From contig JAUNEG010000002.1 of assembly GCA_030525685.1 (NCBI GenBank), positions 35,836 through 99,835 on the forward strand: a stretch of DNA of 64,000 bases, read 5' to 3'. Origin of the DNA: Atopobiaceae bacterium. GTDB lineage: Bacteria > Actinomycetota > Coriobacteriia > Coriobacteriales > Atopobiaceae. Under the pieces are notes generated by a model that saw nothing but the letters and a program-made list of their open reading frames with translations, had not been told where the DNA came from and did not search any database. Positions 56,130 through 64,000 of the stretch are shown piece after piece; positions within the stretch are counted from its first letter, which is position 1, and each line of letters begins with the position of its first letter. Made by a program: the position numbers and the translations under genes.

Positions 56130-56438
56130 ATGTACGCAATCGTAGCAACTGGTGGCAAGCAGTATAAGGTTGCCGAGGGTGACGTCATCGACGTCGAGAA
56201 GCTCGACGCGCAGCCTGGCGACAAGGTCGAGCTCCCCGTCCTTCTCCTGAACGACGGCACTAAGACCGTCGTTGGCTCTGCCCCCCTCGAGGGCAAGGCT
56301 GTCACCGCCGAGGTCGTCGAGCAGTTCAAGGGCGAGAAGGTCCTCGTCTTCAAGCTCAAGAAGCGCAAGCGCTACCACCGTGCCAACGGCCACCGTCAGA
56401 ACCTGACGAAGATCAAGGTCGTCGAGATCCCCGCGTAG
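56130..56438 (+). CDS. rplU: 50S ribosomal protein L21
   Basis: 102 aa. Begins MYAIVATGGKQYKV; the C-terminal KKRKRYHRANGHRQNLT is the 23S rRNA-binding signature. It is followed by rpmA after 45 bp. The standard order rplU-rpmA-obg is kept. Confidence 0.97.
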   Translation: MYAIVATGGKQYKVAEGDVIDVEKLDAQPGDKVELPVLLLNDGTKTVVGSAPLEGKAVTAEVVEQFKGEKVLVFKLKKRKRYHRANGHRQNLTKIKVVEIPA

Positions 56439-56483
56439 CAGTTCCCCGCTTCACTCCCTCGCTCCAGGAAGGCAGGTCAGATA

Positions 56484-56732
56484 ATGGCTCACAAGAAAGG
56501 CCTCGGCTCGTCCCGCAACGGCCGCGACTCCAACGCCCAGCGTCTGGGCACCAAGCGCTACGGCGGCCAGACCGTGAAGGCCGGCGAGATCCTCGTCCGT
56601 CAGCGCGGCACCCACATCCACCCGGGTGACAACGTCGGCATCGGCAAGGACGACACCCTGTTCGCCCTCACCGCCGGTACCGTCGAGTTCACCAAGGGCG
56701 TCAAGCACCGCGTCCACGTCCGCGAGGCGTAG
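56484..56732 (+). CDS. rpmA: 50S ribosomal protein L27
   Basis: 82 aa. Starts directly with [19 protein letters not shown], so it lacks the cleaved N-terminal extension found in Firmicutes L27 and has the mature end near the peptidyl-transferase centre. [19 protein letters not shown] region ([10 protein letters not shown]) intact. A terminator follows. Confidence 0.97.
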   Translation: MAHKKGLGSSRNGRDSNAQRLGTKRYGGQTVKAGEILVRQRGTHIHPGDNVGIGKDDTLFALTAGTVEFTKGVKHRVHVREA

Positions 56733-56756
56733 GTCTCGGCACACACGGCACGTCAC

Positions 56757-56787
56757 GGGGCCCCGGTCGAAGGACCGGGGCCCTTTG
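56757..56787 (+). terminator. Terminator after rpmA
   Basis: Stem GGGCCCCGGTC/GACCGGGGCCC with a 4-nt loop and a short CTTTGCTG tail. The weak T-run suggests partial read-through into obg, whose gene starts 74 bp further. Confidence 0.8.
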
Positions 56788-56839
56788 CTGTCAAGGCGGC
56801 TCACGTTGGACGCGTTGTCGCAGTTGCCGTACCATGTAA

Positions 56840-58248
<1,409 letters not shown>

Positions 58249-58249
<1 letters not shown>

Positions 58250-59361
58250 TGGCGCGCCCCACGCTCATGGTCGTCAAGATCGGCTCGTCCACGCTGGTGG
58301 ACGAGAGCGGCGCGCTCGACCGCGCGTTCGTGCGCTCGCTGTGCGACCAGATCGCCGAGCTCATGGCGTCAGGGACGCGCGTCGTCGTGGTCTCCTCCGG
58401 CGCCGTCGCCGCCGGTCGCGACGTCCTGGGCTTCTCCGCCCGACCGGACGACCTGGCGACGCTCCAGGCCTGCGCCTCCGCAGGCCAGGCGCGCCTTACG
58501 CAGGCGTACGCGGACGTCCTTGCCGAACGCGGCATCCCCTGCGGGCAGGTGCTGCTCACGCGGCGTGACGTCATGGACCGCGACGCCTTCCTGAACGCAC
58601 GCGTCACGCTCACGCGTCTCGTGGAGCTCGGCGCGGTCCCCGTGGTCAACGAGAACGACACGCTCTCCACCGCCGAGTTCGCCTTCGGCGACAACGACAT
58701 GCTCGGCGCCCTCGTCTCGGCTCTCGTCGGCGCCGACCTCTACGTGATCTGCTCCGACGTCGAGGGGCTCTACACCGCAAACCCGCAGGAGGACCCCTCG
58801 GCCACGCTCATCCCGCACGTCACCGAGGTCGACCACCGGCTCACCGAGCTCGCTGGCGGCGTCGGGACCTCCTTCGGCACCGGGGGTATGTCGTCCAAGC
58901 TCAGGGCCGCGCGCGCCATGCTCGCCGCCGGCATACCGACCGTGATCTGCCGCGGCCGTCGCGGGGGAGTGCTGCTCGAGGTCGCCGACGGCCGGGCCGT
59001 GGGCACGCGCCTCGAGTCGCCGGCCGGCAGCCCCCACGAGGGCGGTCGCAAGCTCTGGATCGGGCTCGCCGAGGTGCCGCGCGGCACGATCTCGCTCGAC
59101 GAGGGCGCGAGCCGCGCCGTCCTGGAGCGCGGCGCCTCGATACTTCCCGTGGGCGTCGCCGCGACGAGCGGGTCCTACGAGGCGGGCGACGTCGTGAACG
59201 TCCGCTCCGCCTCCGGCGACGTGGTCGGCCGCGGGATCGCGCGCTACTCCTCGGAGGACATGGCGCGCGTGCGCGGCATCAAGCTCGACGTCATTGCGCG
59301 GTTCCTGGGCCCGGAGCGCGCCCGGCCCGCGGTTCACCGGGACGACCTTCTCGTCTTCTAG
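58249..59361 (+). CDS. proB: Glutamate 5-kinase
   Basis: First step of proline synthesis; 370 aa, amino-acid kinase domain (1-255) plus C-terminal PUA domain (about 275-370). Motifs VVKIGSSTLVD, VSSGAVAAGRDVL, NENDTLST, FGDNDMLGA and GTGGMSSKLRAA. GTG start overlapping the obg TAG. It is followed by proA after 12 bp. Confidence 0.95.
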
Positions 59362-59373
59362 AGGGGAGCACAC

Positions 59374-60642
59374 ATGTCTGAGGCAAGGGACAAGGCAACG
59401 CTCGCCAAGGCGGCCGCACCGATGGTCGCCCGCGCCCCCCGCGGCGTGCGGGAGCGCGCCCTCGGGCTCGCCGCCGATAACATCCGCGCCGCAGAGGCCG
59501 ACATCGTCGCCGCCAACGCGCGCGACCTCGAGCGCGCCCGCGCGGCGGGCATGAGCGGGCCGCTTCAGGACCGGCTCATGCTCGACGGCCGGCGCATCCG
59601 CGCCATCGCCGACGCGCTCGACGACATCGCCCGGCAGGAGGACCCGCTCGGCCTCGTCCTGGGCGGGAGCACCCTCGAGAACGGCCTGCGCGTCGAGCGG
59701 GTCACGGTTCCCCTGGGCGTCGTCGCCATGATCTATGAGGCCCGCCCCAACGTGACGGCCGACGCGTTCGGCCTGTGCGTCAGGTCGGGCAACGCATGCG
59801 TGCTCAAGGGCGGCTCCGCGGCGCGCGAGTCCTGCCTCGCGCTCGTTGAGGCCTGCCGTGCGGCCCTCGTCGAGGCCGACCTGCCGGAGGATGCGCTCCA
59901 GTACGTCGACGACGACGCCGCCCACACGCAGACCGCCGAGCTCCTCGGCGCCACCGGCCTCGTCGACGTCCTCATCCCGCGCGGCGGCGCCGCGCTCATC
60001 CGCGCCTGCGTCGAGGGCGCCAAGGTCCCCGTCATCGAGACCGGCACGGGCAACTGCCACGTGTACGTCCACGAGGATGCCGACCTCGACCGCGCTCGCG
60101 CCATCGTCATGAACGCCAAGACGCAGCGGGTCGGCGTGTGCAACGCCGCCGAGTCGCTGCTCGTCGACCGCGCCGTCGCCGCGGCCTTCCTGCCCGCGAT
60201 GGTCTCCGAGCTCGCAGCGGCCGGCGTGGTCGTGCACGGAGACGCCGAGACGCGCGCGGCGCTCGCCGACCGACCCGACCTTCTCGCCTCCTTCACGGAC
60301 GCGACCGAGGAGGACTGGGGCCGGGAGTACCTGGCGCTCGAGATCAGCTGCCGCGTGGTCTCCGGCGTGGACGAGGCCGTCGATCACGTCAACCGCTACG
60401 GCACGGGCCACTCCGAGGCCATAGTCTCGAACTCCTACGAGGCATGCGAGGCATTCCTCGCCGGGGTCGACGCCGCCGTGGTCTACGTCAACGCCTCGAC
60501 CCGCTTCACCGACGGCGGCGTCTTCGGGCTGGGCGCCGAGATAGGGATCTCGACCCAGAAGCTGCACGCGCGCGGTCCCATGGGCGCCGCCGCGCTCACG
60601 ACCACCAAGTGGCTCGCCCGGGGGGAGGGACAGGTCCGATGA
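59374..60642 (+). CDS. proA: Gamma-glutamyl phosphate reductase
   Basis: NADPH reduction of glutamyl 5-phosphate to the semialdehyde; 422 aa. RVTVPLGVVAMIYEARPNVT, the glycine-rich LKGGSAARESC, the catalytic Cys in KTQRVGVCNAAESLLVD, and HSEAIVSNSYEACEAF are all present. The start follows GAGGGGAGC. TGA overlaps the nadD ATG. Confidence 0.96.
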   Translation: MSEARDKATLAKAAAPMVARAPRGVRERALGLAADNIRAAEADIVAANARDLERARAAGMSGPLQDRLMLDGRRIRAIADALDDIARQEDPLGLVLGGSTLENGLRVERVTVPLGVVAMIYEARPNVTADAFGLCVRSGNACVLKGGSAARESCLALVEACRAALVEADLPEDALQYVDDDAAHTQTAELLGATGLVDVLIPRGGAALIRACVEGAKVPVIETGTGNCHVYVHEDADLDRARAIVMNAKTQRVGVCNAAESLLVDRAVAAAFLPAMVSELAAAGVVVHGDAETRAALADRPDLLASFTDATEEDWGREYLALEISCRVVSGVDEAVDHVNRYGTGHSEAIVSNSYEACEAFLAGVDAAVVYVNASTRFTDGGVFGLGAEIGISTQKLHARGPMGAAALTTTKWLARGEGQVR

Positions 60643-61346
60643 GCGTCGATGTCGCCCGCCTTCGCGAGAAGGACCTTCCGGTCCTCGGCCTCGACGAGGG
60701 GAGGACCTACCGTCTCGGCATCATGGGCGGAACGTTCGACCCCATCCACAACGGCCACCTGGTCGCCGCGGAGCAGGCCTTCGACGACCTCAGGCTCGAC
60801 CTCGTCGTCTTCATGCCCGCCGGCCGTCCCGCGTTCAAGCTCGACAAGCGCGTCACCTCGGGGGAGGAGCGCTTCGCGATGACGCTGCTCGCGACCGCCG
60901 ACAACCCCCACTTCGTCGCCTCCCGCTTCGAGATCGACCGCGAGGGCGTGACCTACACGGCGGACACCCTGCGCCTCCTGCGCGAGCTCTATCCCGACAA
61001 CGTCGAGTTCTACTTCATCACCGGCGCCGACGCGATCACCGAGATCGTCTCCTGGAGGGACGCCGCCGACATCGCGCGGCTGGCGCACCTCGTCGCGGCG
61101 ACGCGGCCGGGCTACGACCTCGACCGCGCCTGGGACGCCATAGCCGCCTCTGGCCTCGAGTTCGACGTGACGTACCTCTCGGTCCCAGCGCTCGCCATCT
61201 CCTCGAGCTACCTGCGCGAGCGCGTCGAGGCGGGGCAGAGCCTCCGCTACCTGACCCCCGACCAGGTGACTGGCTACCTGCACAAGCACGGGCTCTACGG
61301 CGCCCCCAGGAATCGCTACGGGCACACGGGCGAGGCGGTCGCCTGA
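60639..61346 (+). CDS. nadD: Nicotinate-nucleotide adenylyltransferase
   Basis: NAD synthesis: nicotinate mononucleotide + ATP to deamido-NAD; 235 aa. GIMGGTFDPIHNGHLVAA holds the GxFxPxHxGH motif and ISSSYLRERV the ISSTxIR-type motif. A 27-residue N-terminal extension precedes the core. The ATG overlaps the proA stop, and its TGA overlaps the yqeK ATG (TGATG). Confidence 0.93.
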   Translation: MSVDVARLREKDLPVLGLDEGRTYRLGIMGGTFDPIHNGHLVAAEQAFDDLRLDLVVFMPAGRPAFKLDKRVTSGEERFAMTLLATADNPHFVASRFEIDREGVTYTADTLRLLRELYPDNVEFYFITGADAITEIVSWRDAADIARLAHLVAATRPGYDLDRAWDAIAASGLEFDVTYLSVPALAISSSYLRERVEAGQSLRYLTPDQVTGYLHKHGLYGAPRNRYGHTGEAVA

Positions 61347-61984
61347 TGAGGGGGAAGACCCGGCTCGCCGCCGCCTACTCGCCCGAGCGGCGCTCCTTGC
61401 TCGACCGCCTTCGCGCGGACGTCACCGAGCACCTCTCGGCCAAGCCCAGGCGACTGGCGCACTCGATCTCGGTGGCCGACACGGCCGAGCGCCTCGCGCT
61501 GACCTACGGCGTCGACCCCTTCCTCGCGAGGGCCGCCGGCCTCCTCCATGACTGGGAGAAGGCGTCCTCGGTTCCCGAGCAGCTGGCCCGCGCCCGCGAG
61601 CTCGGGATAGACCTCGGCGTCGAGCTCGAGCTCGTCCACCCGCTGCTGCACGGCATGATCGCCGCCCGCACCCTCCCGACGCGCTATCCCGAGCTTCCGC
61701 CAGAGGTGTGGCGCGCGATCGAGGTCCATACCACGGCGGCCGCCCCCATGGGGCCGCTCGACCAGGTCCTGTTCGTCGCCGACGGCATCGAGCCGCTGAG
61801 ACCTGACACGCCCGGAATACTCCGCACGCGCTCGCTCGTGGGCGAGGCCTCCCTCGACGACCTCTTCTGGGCGTCGTTCGTCGGTGGCATCGTCTACGTC
61901 CTCGAGGGTGGCCGCTATCTCTATCCCGGTACCGTCGACGTCTACAACGCCCTCGCGGCCGAGCGCGCCGCGAACGGCAGATAA
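61346..61984 (+). CDS. yqeK: HD-domain hydrolase YqeK (symmetrical Ap4A hydrolase type)
   Basis: 212 aa HD-superfamily phosphohydrolase. Metal ligands: RLAHSISVADTAE (His), AGLLHDWEK (HD), LHGMIAA and VHTT (His), FVADGIEP (Asp). It is found with nadD and rsfS in many Gram-positives, as here. Hydrolysis of diadenosine tetraphosphate is known for members. Coupled to nadD by a 1-bp overlap. Confidence 0.9.
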   Translation: MRGKTRLAAAYSPERRSLLDRLRADVTEHLSAKPRRLAHSISVADTAERLALTYGVDPFLARAAGLLHDWEKASSVPEQLARARELGIDLGVELELVHPLLHGMIAARTLPTRYPELPPEVWRAIEVHTTAAAPMGPLDQVLFVADGIEPLRPDTPGILRTRSLVGEASLDDLFWASFVGGIVYVLEGGRYLYPGTVDVYNALAAERAANGR

Positions 61985-61993
61985 GGAGCCCAC

Positions 61994-62353
61994 ATGTCCG
62001 TCACCCCGCTCGAGCTCGCCAAGGTCGCCGCCGTCGCGGCCGACTCGAAGAAGGCCGACGACGTCGTCCTTCTCGACCTTTCGCCCCTGACCGACGTCTG
62101 CGACTACTTCCTGGTGTGCACGGGCGAGAACGCCCGCCAGGTCGACGCCATCGTCGACGAGGTCCGGGCCAAGGTCAGCGCCAACTGCGGCGTGTCTCCG
62201 ATCTCCTGCGAGGGCCGCGAGGGGCTCTCCTGGGTGCTCGTGGACTACGGCTCGGTCGTGGTGCACGTCTTCCGTCGCGAGACGCGCGAGTACTACCGCC
62301 TGGAGACGCTCTGGGCCGACGCGCCGCGCGTGGAGCTCGGCCTCGAGGGGTAG
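61994..62353 (+). CDS. rsfS: Ribosomal silencing factor RsfS
   Basis: 119 aa. Binds ribosomal protein L14 and blocks subunit joining in starvation. Family blocks: KKADDVVLLDLSPLTDVCDYFLVCTGEN, split by the window grammar as DDVVLLDL and CDYFLVCTGEN; also GREGLSWVLVDYGSVVVHVF. Start with AAGGAGCCC, 9 bp after yqeK. Confidence 0.94.
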   Translation: MSVTPLELAKVAAVAADSKKADDVVLLDLSPLTDVCDYFLVCTGENARQVDAIVDEVRAKVSANCGVSPISCEGREGLSWVLVDYGSVVVHVFRRETREYYRLETLWADAPRVELGLEG

Positions 62354-62394
62354 TGCCGTGGGCGGCGCACCGCAGGAACGTCCGGACCAACCCC

Positions 62395-62400
62395 TATACT
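62395..62400 (+). promoter_or_regulatory. -10 box (TATACT) for dinB, probably leaderless
   Basis: TATACT, 6 nt, then the ATG at 62407. Transcription would start at or beside the start codon; there is no ribosome site. No -35 or LexA-type palindrome is evident. Confidence 0.45.
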
Positions 62401-62406
62401 GGGCGT

Positions 62407-63675
62407 ATGGGAGCCTCGCACGACATAGTCGGCTGGGACGGACCGGCCGTTGGGCTGCTCGACCTCGACGCGTTCTTCGCATCGGTCGAGCAGCTTGACC
62501 ACCCCGAGTGGCGGGGTCTGCCGGTGATCGTCGGCGGCTCTGCCGACCGACGCGGCGTCGTCTCCACGGCGTCCTACGAGGCGCGGCGCTACGGCGTCCA
62601 CTCGGCCATGCCCTCGGCCACCGCCCGGCGTCTCTGCCCGCAGGCTATCTGGACGCAGGGGCACTTCGACCGATACCGCGAGCTCTCCTCCTCGGTCATG
62701 GCCATCCTCACGGACGAGACGCCCCTCGTCGAGCAGGTCTCGATCGACGAGGCGTTCTTCGACGTCTCGCCCGGTCGCTTCTCACACGAGAGCCCCGTCG
62801 CCATCTGCCGCCGCGTGCAGGAGCGCGTGACGGAGCTCGGCATCACGTGCTCCATCGGGCTCGGCGTCAACAAGACGGTCGCCAAGATCGCGTCGGAGCG
62901 CGAGAAGCCGCGCGGGCTCACGGTCGTGCCGCCGGGTACCGAGCGCGCGTTTCTCGCCCCACTGCCCGTGGGCGCCATGAGCGGGATCGGTCCCGCGACC
63001 GAGGCGCGCCTGCGAGAGATGGGCGTGCGCACCCTGGGCGAGCTTGCCGCGACCGACGGCGGGGAGCTCGAGCGGCGCCTCGGCGTGCTGGGTCCGCGCA
63101 TGGCGCTGAGGGCCGCTGGGCTCGAGCGCAGCGTCGTGGCCGAGGCGGCGGCGCCGGACGAGGTGAAGTCCGTTTCGAACGAGCGCACCTTCTCGCACGA
63201 CCTGACCACGCGCGACGACGTCGAGGCGGCGGTCCTGCACGTGGCGGGTATCGTCGCGCGACGGCTCAGGAATCGAGGGCTTCGCGGGCGGACCGTCACC
63301 CTCAAGCTCAAGTTCGACGTCAGCCACGCGCGCACGGCCCAGCATGCCCTGCCGCGCGCGAGCGACGACGCGCGGCAGATCGGGCGGCTCGCAATCCGCC
63401 TCCTGGACGAGGCATGGAACGAGGGCGTGCCGGTGCGGCTCGTGGGAGTCGGCGTCTCGGGGTTCTCCGACGAGGCTCCCGAGCAGCTCGTCCTCTTCGA
63501 AGAGGGGTGTTCCGAGGGGTCCGGGGGAGCCCCCGGCCGCGACCTCTCGGCGCTGGGCCGCGTGACCGACGCACTGCGCGAGCGGTTCGGTGACGATGCC
63601 GTGAGCTATGGGCGCGACCTGCGCCTCAGGGACCGGACCTCGGACACCGCGCCGATGGGGAAGTCGGACGCCTAG
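62407..63675 (+). CDS. dinB: DNA polymerase IV (Y-family)
   Basis: Translesion polymerase of 422 aa. LLDLDAFFASVEQ holds the first catalytic Asp, YEARRYGVHSAMP the fingers, SIDEAFFDVS the Asp-Glu pair, then the HhH thumb (MSGIGPATEARLREMGV) and the little finger. The tail lacks a clear QLxLF-type clamp-binding motif but has PEQLVLFEEG (residues about 358-367), which fits the beta-clamp peptide. Leaderless start proposed at 62407. It is convergent with the kinase gene, 2 bp apart. Confidence 0.94.
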   Translation: MGASHDIVGWDGPAVGLLDLDAFFASVEQLDHPEWRGLPVIVGGSADRRGVVSTASYEARRYGVHSAMPSATARRLCPQAIWTQGHFDRYRELSSSVMAILTDETPLVEQVSIDEAFFDVSPGRFSHESPVAICRRVQERVTELGITCSIGLGVNKTVAKIASEREKPRGLTVVPPGTERAFLAPLPVGAMSGIGPATEARLREMGVRTLGELAATDGGELERRLGVLGPRMALRAAGLERSVVAEAAAPDEVKSVSNERTFSHDLTTRDDVEAAVLHVAGIVARRLRNRGLRGRTVTLKLKFDVSHARTAQHALPRASDDARQIGRLAIRLLDEAWNEGVPVRLVGVGVSGFSDEAPEQLVLFEEGCSEGSGGAPGRDLSALGRVTDALRERFGDDAVSYGRDLRLRDRTSDTAPMGKSDA

Positions 63676-63677
63676 CG

Positions 63678-64000
63678 CTAGATGACGACGGTCATCGTGG
63701 TGCCGTCCTCGACGGTCGAGGACGCCGACATGGTGCCGCCCGCCGCCTCGACGATGCCCCGCGATATGGCGAGCCCCAGCCCGAAGCCGCCCTCGTCCGT
63801 CCGCTGGCGCGCCCGGTCGGTCCGGAAGAAGCGGTCGAAGAGGCGCTCGAGGTCCTCCGGCGAGATCACCTCGCCGAAGTTGCTGACCTGAAGGCGTGAG
63901 CGTCGCCCGGACCTCGCGAGCCGCACGCTCACGACGCTGCCCTCGGAGGCGTACTTGGTCGCGTTGTCGAGGAGCGTCCGCACCACGCGACCGTAGTCGT
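63678..64000 (-). CDS. Sensor histidine kinase, C-terminal part (cut by window end)
   Basis: At least 107 codons; the frame continues beyond the window. The ATP-binding domain shows N-box LLDNATKYA, F-box RLFDRFFRTD, G2-box GGFGLGLAISR. The sequence GRVVRTLLDN just inside the edge confirms that the real start lies outside. It belongs to a two-component system; sensor input and partner regulator are not visible. Confidence 0.9.
   Translation of the reverse strand, partial: DYGRVVRTLLDNATKYASEGSVVSVRLARSGRRSRLQVSNFGEVISPEDLERLFDRFFRTDRARQRTDEGGFGLGLAISRGIVEAAGGTMSASSTVEDGTTMTVVI

Overview
The window is about 64 kb of high-GC DNA, densely coding on both strands, with short intergenic gaps, frequent 1-14 bp gene overlaps and many GTG/TTG starts. 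Gene content fits a fermentative Actinomycetota of the class Coriobacteriia (Olsenella/Atopobium-like). It has ATP-dependent PEP carboxykinase, phosphate acetyltransferase, arginine deiminase plus ornithine carbamoyltransferase, a small clostridial-type ferredoxin, and an L21-L27-Obg cluster preceded by the radical SAM/DUF2344 pair. The genus is an inference from gene content; no rRNA gene is present to confirm it.

Layout. 0.2-4.2 kb: a polar amino-acid ABC transporter operon ending in a C26-type amidotransferase. 4.25-4.54 kb: a symmetrical array of 27-nt units at an exact 42-bp pitch, three forward and three inverted. 4.5-5.9 kb: a GNAT and a mutarotase-like gene. 6.1-7.7 kb: pckA. 7.7-13.55 kb: an accessory island holding an IS481-type remnant, a decayed XRE regulator, a lactococcin-972-type bacteriocin operon (peptide, large permease, ATPase) and a 5'-truncated AlbA/Schlafen-type regulator. 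13.8-20.6 kb: pta, glf plus a glycosyltransferase, ferredoxin, maf, a P1 peptidase and an rRNA m5U methyltransferase. 20.6-25.5 kb: ppk and arcA-arcB. 25.6-27.4 kb: trpS and 5-formyl-THF cyclo-ligase.

27.4-38.1 kb is a minus-strand aromatic amino-acid operon read aroF-tyrA-aroB-[islet]-aroA-aroC-pheA-aroE/aroK fusion. It is followed by a separately promoted gene that fuses a PTS EIIB domain to type II dehydroquinase, so all seven shikimate steps plus the Phe and Tyr branches are present. The operon is split by a 1.5-kb islet: one gene with a PD-(D/E)XK-like C-terminal segment, flanked by two 127-bp copies of a palindromic element, and outside these by a 21-bp direct repeat.

38.2-64 kb: tRNA-Arg(CCG), a CtpE-like P-type ATPase overlapping aconitase, a zinc-ribbon membrane protein, a cyclophilin, a TPR membrane protein, the mreBCD-mrdA-rodA elongation cluster, a DUF697-like protein, the radical SAM/DUF2344 pair, rplU-rpmA-obg, proBA, nadD-yqeK-rsfS, dinB, and the 3' part of a histidine kinase cut by the window end.

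Most unusual: the two palindromic multi-unit repeat systems (4.25-4.54 kb and 33.6-35.1 kb), which share an architecture and a central CGAGAAG-type motif; the nuclease-like gene housed between the second pair; the EIIB-AroQ fusion; and the bacteriocin island with a probable ATA in place of its start codon.
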